From Rostratula benghalensis (taxonomy: Eukaryota; Chordata; Aves; Charadriiformes; Rostratulidae), in contig VXAI01000274.1 in NCBI GenBank assembly GCA_013399305.1, positions 374,341 through 438,340 of the forward strand: 64,000 nt of DNA, given 5' to 3'. The notes under the pieces were generated by a model. The model had not been told where the DNA came from. It searched no databases and saw only the letters and a list, made by a program, of their open reading frames with translations. Of this stretch, positions 49,624-60,465 are shown piece by piece (position 1 is the stretch's first letter; each line of letters starts with the position of its first letter). The position numbers and the translations under genes are program-made.

Positions 49624-52600
49624 TCTTCCCACTGTGCTATATAAACTCATTGCACAAAACTTACTGTGAGGATTCATTCCCTAAGTCTGAGGGTATGTAA
49701 ACTCCACATTTATAAGGTGTAGGTCATGCAGTACAGCACTGAATTTTAATTGATCAGTGTAAGTTGTAAATACAGCCATTGAGAATATTAATTATTTTAG
49801 AATATATATATTTTAACCCAGTTTTGCAAAGACCAAAGCATCTACTTAATTTGTTCTAGGTCACTGCATTGAGTTCAGAGATGCAGCCTATTTTAATAAT
49901 TCATTAATATTTTGCAGCAATTGCTTTAAAATAGTTTTTCTAGTTTGTTGAAGTACCTGAGAAACTACCTGGTATACAGGAGAAGTAGAAAAATAAACTT
50001 AAAATAGTTTAACTATGGTTGTCAATACATTTTAATAAATATTTCATTGGGGGTGATGAAGAAAGATTATTTACTAATGTCTGAATATGATTAGAATAAA
50101 AGATTTTAGCTACACTTTAAAAAATAATAGAAAATAATATCTTTCCCAGTGGCTTTAGCATGACACAGAGCAGTCATTATAACTGATTCTACATGCAGTG
50201 GAGAATAAAACTTACATGGAATATGTTTGGACAGGTGAAATAGGTGCCAACAAACATAAGTCTTGACTGGCAATGTGCAAAAAAATTTAAGCTCATCAAT
50301 ACAACTATTAATTATAATGTATAGTGTTAGTCTGGAGTTACCTTGTGATCATGCTGTACAGAGAAAAGGTATCAGTATGACAGGTTATTTGATCCTCTCT
50401 GATATAACAGTCTCGCAGCAGAAGATCCTATTTTATACCAGGAAATTAGAATGAGGGGTATCATTATTAAGAGCTTAATTGAGTAAAAAGAGTTTAAAGT
50501 ACTGAAGGATTTTTTTTGGCAAAATTCCAGCAAGGCTTTAAAAAAGAACTATTCAAGACCCTTTGAATGTAGACAGAGCACAAACTTAATGTTCTGAATG
50601 CTTTCTGGCCCACATGGACACAAGGGACTGAACACAAAAGTCTGCAGAAGTTGATTTTGACCTGTATACATGCATATATCTGTGTATACACTCAGAAACA
50701 TAATGAAAATCCAGGAAAGAGGTATCTCTGGAAAAGGGTGTGGCTTTCTTCTCTTGAATAGGATTTGTAGAAAAACTAATAAATATTTTACAGAAAAGCT
50801 GGGCCTTAGGCGAAAATAATTTTAATTTACTAATTCTATCTTCACAATGGGACACATTCATCAAAACTGCATTGTAATTAACTGAAGCCACTCAAGGTTA
50901 TTTTTTGCCTAATCCTATGACTGAGAGCAGGAACTTCTGAGGGATTTAAAGACATTTTGTTCCAACATGAATGCTTTCCTTAGGTCAAATGTTTGCACAT
51001 TTCAATTGTTCCTCCATGTGATGTCTCTACTCTGTTTTACACTCAAAAGACGAAGAGGGAGAGAATTCCTGAAGCAGGTGTTATTCAACAATGCAGTATT
51101 TTAAATGGCATTTTAAATGGTAGCTAAAAGCACATGTCTACCTTTAAGTGAATTGTAGAGCACTGAAATGCATAGTGCCTGAAATCTGGGATGGAAACTG
51201 CAGGTGCCTCCTGGGAAGTGCTCTGGGATCGTTAATGACCATAACTGGGAGGACATAGTTTTGCAGCTCATACAGCACAAAGGGTACACCTGTCCTTGTC
51301 AAAGGCAGCTGGAGAACTTGGCTCTTTACTGACCATGGCACTAACAGGACTCACACATGTGTTGTGCGACTGTTTGTTGCTGAGCTCTGACCAGATATGG
51401 TCCCATGTAGCACGCCGTGCCTGGCAGGACCGTGGCACAACCTGATGCTGCCCAGCCCTATAAATTTCAATGAGGTTCAAGGGCTTTTCGAAGTTGTTCA
51501 TCTTCATCCTTCAAGGAGAGCTTGTTACTTCTTGTAAGAGCAGTAAAGTCCTATTTGCTCTAATTCAAGAGTTGAAAAACTGCACACAAAACAAGTCATG
51601 AAGACCTGTATCAAGGATTTGTACCCTTCTATAAACTCAAGGAAATGGGAGAAGTGAAAATAAGGCTTCCAAGCAGACACCTTAGGAACGTGCCAAATTC
51701 AGAACAAAATCCAGTGTTTTTCGGAGCTGTTAAATTGCTAATATAGAAAAACCTCAGTAAGAAGCTGGATTTGCATATGAGCATAGGATGGTGTATTCAA
51801 ATTTATGATGAGAGTAACCTCAGTTTGGAATTAAAAGTAATTTTTCTTGTCAACTTAATTCTCTCTTCAGTTTAACACTAGAACTAAAAAAGCTGTATTG
51901 TAATAATATGTTTGAATGAGATTTGAGCCAAAGAACCCCCAACACCAACACAGAGAACGTAATACAGAAGCCCTGTGCTTTAGCCCACTGAAATCCATCC
52001 AAGTTTGACTCACTTAAAGCTTTCACACCTATATCAGCATTCTCTTTGGTATGATTTTTGTTTCAGTTGGCATCCTCCTGTAAGTCTAGATGAGACTTTG
52101 CAAATATGGGAGAAGGAAAAATCGTTATGTACAGCTCACAATCTTCATCAGGATATGAGTAAGTGCAACCCTGATATAAGACAGGGAGGGGGTTTGAAAG
52201 TCAAAGTGGAGACAAATGCTACAGAAACTGTGCAATTGTAGTGTATGATAAAGAAAGAAAGGCAATGCATTTAACAAATGTTGAGAGAAGAGCTGTTTCA
52301 AGCAGTGGGAGAGAATGACTTTTAAATTGAAAATGGAAATTCTATCTAAAGCAAAATAAATGATAAAGCCACTACTCTCTTACAAATGGCATAACATGAT
52401 CTCATAAATGAGAGATGAAAACACCTGGAACTGGATAAAGACCATATGGAATGTGGGACATAGAAAAGCATGCAAAATCTGAGATGGAGGCTTTATCTTA
52501 CAGATGCCCATTAGATTGACAAGACAAAAGCTGTGAAATACAGAGCTCTAGTATGGGCAAGCATTGTGGGGAGGAACAATGTATTTTATCCCCATATGAT

Positions 52601-53497
52601 ACAGGGGAAAAAAAAGAAATAACTTCTCTCAGAATTCCAAGTACTTAATCAGGACTGAAATAGAATTTCAAAACAATAGCTTGCAGTAATAAATTGGTGG
52701 CTTGTGTTAAAAATGTCAAGCCCCCAAAACGCGTATAGGCCCAGGTTTGCTTTAAAAGTAGCTAAAATCTATCCAAAACTTGGCACAACTGTGACAGAGC
52801 AGGTACTTCTGTTTATATAAATAAAATGGAAGTCACAAAATGCATTTTATTATAAACTTTCAGACTTTATGTTTTCTGCTATGGCTGTGGATTATTTTGA
52901 GTCATTTTCCTTGTTTTAAGAACGAGGGAAAGCTTTAGACTTCATGGCCAAAGAAGATTTTATTTCCTTATAAAATAATAAAGTTGGGAGACCTTTTTAA
53001 AATGGTTACTTTTGTGGTTGTTCCTGTATGTATTCCAAAGTGGGGGATAATCTTAATGCACCTACTTTGACTGGAGTTGTCTGGCAGATGCTTTTATGGT
53101 GCTCTTGCTCCACTGAGGTTACCGAGCTTTCAGAATTCCACTCAGATTCTGTAGAGAATTAGAAAAATGTTACATGTATTGTTTCATGGCTATGCTCACA
53201 ATGAGCAACACAGACCGTCACTTACAATTTAAGGGTCCATAAAACAGAGAGCTTATTTAACTCCTTTGCTTCAGTGGGTTCTGAACTTGCAGTGCCCTGA
53301 GACAGTGCGTTTTATGATTCTTCAGACTAAAATACGGCAAACCTCAATATATGCCCTGAGACATTAGAACTTGTTTATCATGACGATACTGGACTTCAGG
53401 CAGCAATGTTCAGTTGGCATCTCAGTCCACAATCACAAGATTTTATAAAACACTGGAACTAAAAGCAGAGCAAATTCTGTTTCTAGTTCTCCAAAAA
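49624..53497. other. No gene confirmed; unassigned AT-rich DNA
   Basis: No repeat body was recognised. A splice-bounded open segment at 52067-52158 (acceptor tttttgtttcag, donor gtaagt) is described among the findings. Open frames reach 101 codons (50586-50891, minus). Confidence 0.5.
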
Positions 53498-53544
53498 TTT
53501 TTCTTTTCTTTTCTTTTTTTATTTTCTTTTTTTTTTTTTTTTTT
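53498..53544. repeat. (TTTTC)n plus poly-T tract
   Basis: Several ttttc units lead into an interrupted T run that ends with 20 consecutive T. The open frame crossing it encodes a poly-phenylalanine stretch and is an artefact. Confidence 0.95.
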
Positions 53545-53659
53545 ACAAACAATCAAAAAACCCCTTAGTGTTGTTGAATTAAAAGCCTGCAGTTTGTGCC
53601 AGAATCACTGTGCAACATGTTGCCAAAAATGCCGGGAAGTCAGCCTAATTTTCAAATAT

Positions 53660-53732
53660 GGGCATCTTAATAGGGTATCCAAATTGCACATTTGGGTACT
53701 TACATGGACACTTAGATGTGTAAATGCCCACT
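53660..53732. repeat. Imperfect palindromic segment, possible old MITE-like repeat
   Basis: The outer ends read gggcatcttaa and gtgtaaatgccc. Inside lies a hairpin: gtatccaaat (53675-53684), tgcac, atttgggtac (53690-53699), with nine of ten bases complementary. A further acac-ttagat-gtgt hairpin follows. Nested palindromes built from 'gggca.ctta' and 'gggta.cc' words resemble non-autonomous DNA transposons known from crocodilian and turtle genomes. The family was not identified. Confidence 0.35.
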
Positions 53733-56568
53733 CTATGGGTCTAAGTGCTGATTTGAGCATTCATGTCTGAGTTTTAGACATCCCATTAAAACATCCATAT
53801 TTGATATTGGACCCATAGTGTGTATGTGTATTATTAATGTTTAAATAGAGCAAGAGCATGTGAGCCAACTCTACATTTATAGAACACTGTGTAGCCCAAT
53901 ATATTCCTACTGCACACACATTGGACATGATAAAACACCACTGAGGTTCCTAATAAACGTACATAAAATGCCTTGAACGTACCTTGGATAGGGAGAACAC
54001 GAAATGTCTGTGCTGTAAAAAAAAAAGAATTTTCAAGATATGCTTTTACTTCTAAACATGTGCACTATAACATTAGGAACATAAATACAGAAATAAACAT
54101 TGAACCTTCATTTTGCTGTGCATAGTCCTACTAGAATGTGGAGAAAGGTCACTTGTTGTAATAAAGATGTTCAAGGTTTAAGATGTTTCCCTAAGCAGCC
54201 GTTGCCCAGCGTAGTGGATATTAAGCATTCCAGACATACCAGATGCATGGCCTCACTCGGTCAGGAATTCACGTCTCTACTAAGCTTTTTCAGGCCTTCC
54301 CCTCTTGCTCGTTGAACAATCTTCTTTTATGCTTCTGTGGGGCTTTCCAAGCATTCTTCCATGTTTTCTAGCTTAAATATAATCTTCTGTGTTGGAAGCA
54401 GCTCAGGCATTAAAAAAACAGACATGATTAGGCATGAAAAAAATTACAATCAACCCAACCGCTCATGGAACTCCTGAGAACACTGTGAATATCTTTGTGC
54501 TTGGCTTTTGCTTCCAGCATGCAAAAGAGCTTAAAATATTAAGCTTGGAGGTGTAGTGAAATACCTTAGAGGCTTGAATGGACTTTTTTAAAATTAAAAA
54601 AAATTATCAAAACAAAACCAAAGTCAAACCAAAAAACCCAAGTTTGCAGTGACTGATCTCAATGAAGTGGGCACCTGGAAGCTCTAACACAGACATCCAG
54701 GACCTGTATTTCTAAAGAAGCCCTGAAGCACACAGCCCTGACTGGGGATAGAGACAAGTGGTGACTTCTCCTCAGCTACTGGGTCCCAAGAGAGAAGCTG
54801 AGAAGAATCACATCAACTTTGCTTAGAGAAAGTGCAGGAATACTCCAAATGGCTTTCTTTTGTCGGGAATGAAAATGTGAAGGTCGAGCCCTACCGGGCT
54901 TTTCCTGAGGATGTTCATTGCAGGTACCACCTCCATGATCAATGGCTTCCTGAGCTCTGGTTTTTGCAGAGTTGAGCAAGATCTAAAATGCACACCAGGT
55001 ATGAAAAAGCAGAGAGGAGCTTATGAAAATGAGGAGAATGAAAGCGTGTAGGAAAACAGACAGATCTTGGCATTTAGGTAAAAGGAAAAATGGCAGCCTG
55101 AAGCAGACTGAAAGGAAGCATATGGGATAAGAAAATCAACTAGGATAAGAAAACTGACTATTTTTCCACTATAAAAGGATCTTAATCCAGTCAAAGTCAG
55201 TTTAAAGTACAACAGAGTGAAATAATTTTAACGGATTCAAGATACAATTATCTTAAACAATCATGCAAGTATAAATTGAGTTAACACTCCAGTATCTGAA
55301 TTAATGAACTCTAACTATGGGTGATTTTTCAGCCATTCAGTTTATGGTAATTGGGAATAAACAATATTTTCAAATACACAAGAGGTTGCCTAAAATACAC
55401 TACAACTAAATTTAGGCTTTTTTTTTTTTAAAGTTGGCAGTTAGTTTTTCTGTTTTGCATAGCTTAAATGATATTGTAATGCCATTAGTCACCATAACAA
55501 AATGTATTGCAAAGCCATATTCACTTCTGGTGCCAACCACTGCAATTTTGAGCTGTTTTTCTGATATAAGGCCTGAAAGGTTAGGTCCATATTCTTCCTT
55601 GTACTTGAAGATAATGAGCATTTATTTTGTCACTGAAGCAATTGTCATTGTTTATTATGCATACTGGTATAAGGGAACTCAATGGTGAGCAGTATTCTTG
55701 ATTAATAAAACTTTTCAATTCACTTGAGAAATACTGACTTAACAAGTAACAGCTGTTGCTGAAGAAACATGTTATATCAATAAAAAGAGATTACCTTTTC
55801 ATCACAATATTATGAATGTGATGTTAACTTCAAACATCTATGTTTCAGGTAGGACAAGTCCCCAGAATGCAATTTATCTTTAAATATAAATTAAGGATTA
55901 CATGGTTTATATTATTTTAAAATAAATGCCTGACTTCAAGAAAGGATTTAAACAATGGCATGAAGATGAAAGCAGTTCTTCAATAACAGAAATGTGACAC
56001 AGTAAAAAAGAAGAATTAATAAACAAATTATTCTTGCTTATAATCTTACTGTATCAAACTTCTCTGGACTTTTACTAATTTGCATTTTCCAGGCTTTTTC
56101 CGTTTACTGGTGCTACTGAAATTTTCATAACGTTGCCAAAGGTAACCCATTACACTTAACGTTAGTAAGCCGAAACTGAACCCTTACTTCCAAGTGTTAT
56201 ATTTTACATAATCAGAAACACTACAAATCCCCAGGTGTGAGAAGAAACCTCTTTTTGGTTGCTGGAAGTTGATGTATCAGCCTGACACTGCATTGCTTCA
56301 CAAGCATGCAAGGGAGAAAGCCAATATCCTGTTACTATGCAGACCTAAAACCTGAAGCACACAATTCCACACTTGTAAGCTCTTTTTGCTTTTAGCAGAA
56401 GAACAAAACAAACCCTAATGTGTCATTGACTACCAAAGAAGGTACAAACCTTCAGTGTAGGTCACTTGCATCCAGAATTGTAACAATTCTTTGGCAGTGT
56501 TGAAAGAAATTTTGATTTTGAATCACTTAAGCAAATTTAAATACCAAACAACCTGATCTCAGATGAGA
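53733..56568. other. No gene recognised; unassigned DNA
   Basis: Open frames reach 84 codons (55434-55688, plus) and have no domain. Only short A and T runs occur. Confidence 0.5.
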
Positions 56569-56652
56569 ATATAATATAATAAACATAATACAATATAATA
56601 CAACACACTATAATTAATATAATATAACATAGCATAATATAATACATTATAC
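56569..56652. repeat. AT-rich degenerate (AATAT)n-like tract
   Basis: Repeated ataatat, acaatat and aacata words run into the (GATAT)n array that follows. It looks like an older, decayed part of the same pentamer expansion. Confidence 0.7.
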
Positions 56653-56660
56653 AAATGATT

Positions 56661-56740
56661 GATATGATATGATATGATATGATATGATATGATATGATAT
56701 GATATGATATGATATGATATGATATGATATGATATGATAG
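56661..56740. repeat. (GATAT)16 microsatellite
   Basis: Fifteen perfect gatat units followed by a last gatag, with no interruption. It joins directly to the 3' side of a minus-strand CR1. A read across it gives poly-(ISYHI) open frames on the minus strand, which are artefacts. Confidence 0.97.
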
Positions 56741-56930
56741 TCCAGTTGGCTAGTCCAGTTGCCTGACCAACTGAGGGCTGACCAAAAGTTAAAGCATATT
56801 ATTGAGACCATTGTCCAAATGCCTTTTAAACACTGCCAGGCCTGAGGCATTGACCAGCTCTATAGGAAGCATGTTCTTGTGTCCAACCACCTCAGTAAAG
56901 AAATGTTTCCTAATATTGAGTCCAAAAATA
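56741..56930 (-). mobile_element. CR1 LINE 3' part on the minus strand, end of ORF2 plus 3' UTR
   Basis: The minus-strand frame includes NIRKHFFTEVV, then NMLPIELVNASGLAVFKRHL and DNGLNNML, the C-terminal end of CR1 ORF2 (RKHFFT, L-P-E-VV-SPSLE-FK-RLD pattern). It is followed by a 'tttggtcagccctcagttgg' UTR and 'ggcaactggactag'. The usual gatgatc...tccaac block and tail are missing. In their place lie a short duplication (tagtccagttg twice on +, 56738-56763) and the GATAT array. Similarity fades above about 56930. Confidence 0.9.
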
Positions 56931-58486
56931 AAATATTTCATTATGATTGGTGTTGTCTTTGCTACTTTGTGTGAGGATAAAAGGATTTGTGGCACAAAAA
57001 CTTTAGCTAAATGCCATCTGCAAGATGGAAGGGGGTATTGCTACAAGCCCAGACACCTTATAAATCTCTCCTGAGATGAAGGAGACCTATACTGAGGTCC
57101 TCCTCTCTGCAGGTACTGTCTGAAAGTTTTCTGCTTTAAATATCTTGTGAAATGGTCATAGACTGTAAAAATCAGTATGAGGGTGGCTCTGAGGCCTCTG
57201 GGCAAAACCACTCTGAGGAAGGTGAGGCAGCCGTGTTCCTGTTCCTGTCCTGAAAGCAATGTATGCTTTTATTTAATGGAGTGAAAAAAACCCATTCTTT
57301 CCCTTTCTTGTTCGGCAGAAAAACATACATCCAATTCTTCGCCCCTGAATCCAAAGGTTTTAAAAATTTGAGAAATGTCAAGATGAACCATTCTGACATA
57401 AGAATGAGGGGGTTTGTTTGCTTTTTTGTAGAAAGTACTAATTAAACATGACTCTCATTTGTGTGTGGCTCAGACCCAGAAAAATGATAAAATCTTTTTT
57501 TTTCAAAAATATAAATAAATTACTCTGTTCTATTTGTATCTTACAGGTTGGGAATTGCCAAGATCTTCTCTAAATGTGATCAAGTGGCTAATAATAGAAT
57601 TCAGTTAAATACAGTTCATTCTTCCTGTGCCTGTCTTTCTTGAAATAGAGCCTGTCTGCTCCCCGTTTCCTGACTGCTGAAGATGGGCTGTTGTTTCTAC
57701 AAGCCTTGCATTCTTTCAAGTAGGATTACTGCAGTGCTGAAATATAAGTGGTGTGAAACAAAATACATTGTGATCAGGTTTTAATCTGAAAGCGTTCAAT
57801 GCAATAGGCATTTTCCCAACCAATCCAGGACTTTTTATTGTTGTTTTGGTCTTCATTGTTTGCAAATAGGGAAAATTATTTGTCCCCTCTTTTACATTAA
57901 ATGCCTGGGTTCAGTTTATCTCTGAAGGAAACAGGTTGTGAACAGTTCTCTTTTAACAGAATAAATGTCTGTGGACCTTGATCATCCATATATCACCGTC
58001 CTCATCATGCTTTGCAACTGAAACAGTACTGTAATTAGAAAACAATCAAATCTGATTCTGCAAGGAATCTTAGAGGATATTAAATACAGTTAAAGAGAGG
58101 AAAACAGCTTCTTTAAACTTCTAGTCAGTTTATAGAAACTTGGCAAATCCTTTGAAATGTCAGTAGTCCAGCTTAATGCTGCATGAACAACCATGGTTGC
58201 ATAAGTGATAAAACTTGATGAATTTTAATCTGAGTCAAGCACTATGCATGGAAGCCTCTTTTTTCCACCTGAGACTTTTTTCAGTGAAATACTTCATTAT
58301 AATGAAAAATTAATGTTTTTAAAGCTGAATCTGAGGGAACAGAGAACTGAAGATATATTTTTATAGCAAGCTGGTCTGTTTATAAAGCATGTTGTTAGCG
58401 AGGCAGTAGCTTGAGTGTACAGCATATTCAGACACCATCAATCAGCTAATTAGTTATTAGACACATTTCATGTTACCTTTCAGATT

Positions 58487-58523
58487 TCTTTTTTTTTTTT
58501 TTTTCTTCTTCTTTTGCTTTCTT
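58487..58523. repeat. Poly-T/CTT tract
   Basis: A run of 18 T followed by cttcttctttt units. Confidence 0.93.
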
Positions 58524-58765
58524 TTGGGTCATAAAATTGGCAGATCATTTTGTTTATTCACATTTAAGCAAGAGATTTTAATTTCAGAAGGCAACTTCTC
58601 ATCTCTATTTTTATCTTTCACAGGGCTTTGGTTCCTTCTGGGGGATGGGATCCAAAGCCTATTCCAACTGAAATCTTTCCTGGGTGGTTGTAGTCCTATC
58701 CTGCCATGGTTGATCTTCAGCACCATATCAAAACAATAATAGTTATTAACCTTGTGGTGATAGCC

Positions 58766-58790
58766 TTTTTTTTTTTCTTTTTTTTTTTTT
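58766..58790. repeat. Interrupted poly-T tract
   Basis: T runs on both sides of a single C. Confidence 0.93.
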
Positions 58791-59276
58791 CCTTCACCAG
58801 GCATCTTCCACATACTACCTTTGGCTGAATTTTAAATTGTGATCACATTTTGGCAAGATGAGATTACTTGATTGCAGTCTACTTAACAAGCTACCGGAGA
58901 CAATTTTACTCCTTCAACTAATTTCATTATTGCATGAATTATTTAGTAGGAGCTATATCTTCTGTTGGTTTACAACAATAATTCTACTATATTGACATTT
59001 TCTGATTCTTAAATGCTCTGTCTTGTTACTCAATGATCTTTGAAGATAGTGCATTTGTATGGAACATACCATGTAAACCTGTGTGCAGATATAGGTGATT
59101 GTTACCTTCAGATCTTTTCAGTCTGAGATTGAGGTTATGACAGAACCATTTCTATGTTCAGGGAACTTTGATCATTCCTTCACCTAGCTCAAAGAGTATT
59201 TTTTTTTTTATGCTTTTATCTGTGCTTGAAAGTTTTGAAGCCCTCATATTGGTGAAGTATATGATCTTTTCACTTT

Positions 59277-59286
59277 GGGGGGGGGG
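59277..59286. repeat. Poly-G run (G10)
   Basis: Ten consecutive G in an AT-rich context, which is unusual for this window. Confidence 0.95.
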
Positions 59287-60427
59287 AACTGCTGTGTGTT
59301 ATACTGCCACCAGAATGGTGTAAGTGATCTTTTGCAAGCATAAGGTGTGTTTCCATGCTGTGAGATTTTCTTGCAGCAGCTACATAGGCAGACAGGTCCA
59401 AAAACTCAGTCAGCTGCATAAGGATGTTAAAAAACTCTTTAAAAAAGTAATTTGGTCCATTATGTCAAGTCTTTACAGTGCTGACAGCCTATGTAAGGCA
59501 GAAGACGATGCTTTAGATAAAACTACTGATTTTTTTGAGATATGGCCCATGATATTCTACAACCTCTGGACTTTATGCAGATTTGACAATATTACTTCAT
59601 TTACCTGACAACAATGCACTCTTAACTATCTCTGCTATAATTTCCCATTGCACTTGTTGCATCTAATTTAGCTCCTCTTCCCTCTGCCATAATTATAAGC
59701 AGATGGAAAGTGCCTTTGCCTCTGTGGATTTGAAACGACATTGTCTGTCTTGCTTAACGCAGGTGAAAAGCTAAAGCAAGGAAGAGAGAGTAGTACATAC
59801 TGAGTGAAAGTGCACAAAATCAAAACCGACATCTGGGTATCTCTGGTTAATTGAAAGGTCCCAGGGAATGACCTATCGTCTTGTATTAGATCGGTCCTGG
59901 AGAGGGAGTCAGGGCCCAGCTACTCTGATTTCCAAAGCTGCCTCTATTTCTAACCTTAGTGATTACATCACACTTACTTGTTGACTTACTGCCGTGTCAT
60001 AACTGCCTCACCCAAAGTAATGAGCGGCAGGTGGCTGGAAAATATGAGGAAAAAATTAAGATAAAAGGGGAAGTGGGTGAAAGATGAGTCAAAGAATAAG
60101 GGGAACACCAAAAGCAGAAGCAAAATCTGCAAATAAAAGCCATTAAAGTATTTAACTGAGAGATGGATCATCAATTGAATGCGACTGTGGTTAGCTAAGT
60201 TGTTAGGTGACTGAGTGGTTTGTGTCTGTTTTAAACATACTATTTATCAATGAGAACCATAGCCAGCAAGGGGCTTTGAGAAAAGAGAAAACATGTCTGG
60301 GAAACTTCCAGTTGCCTTGAGAGCAAGAACTCTTCATTTTCTATCTTGTTTCAACAAGCTGAAGCACTTCAGATATGATTTGGATGGGTTCACAGCATGA
60401 CTAAGTTATATCAGGGCATGGGAGTGG

Positions 60428-60465
60428 AAATTATACCTCCTTGTGAGAGAAAGGAGGTGTAATTT
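60428..60465. repeat. Inverted repeat, 15-bp arms, 8-nt loop
   Basis: aaattatacctcctt and aaggaggtgtaattt are reverse complements at 14 of 15 positions, separated by gtgagaga. Transcribed from the + strand, the one mismatch would be a G-U pair, so the stem would be continuous. Confidence 0.9.

Noticed and set aside
53414..53770. 118-codon plus-strand frame
   Set aside because: Crosses (TTTTC)n and poly-T, then a palindromic repeat; no domain.
56647..56850. Open frame with repeated ISYHI residues
   Set aside because: Translation of the (GATAT)n microsatellite.
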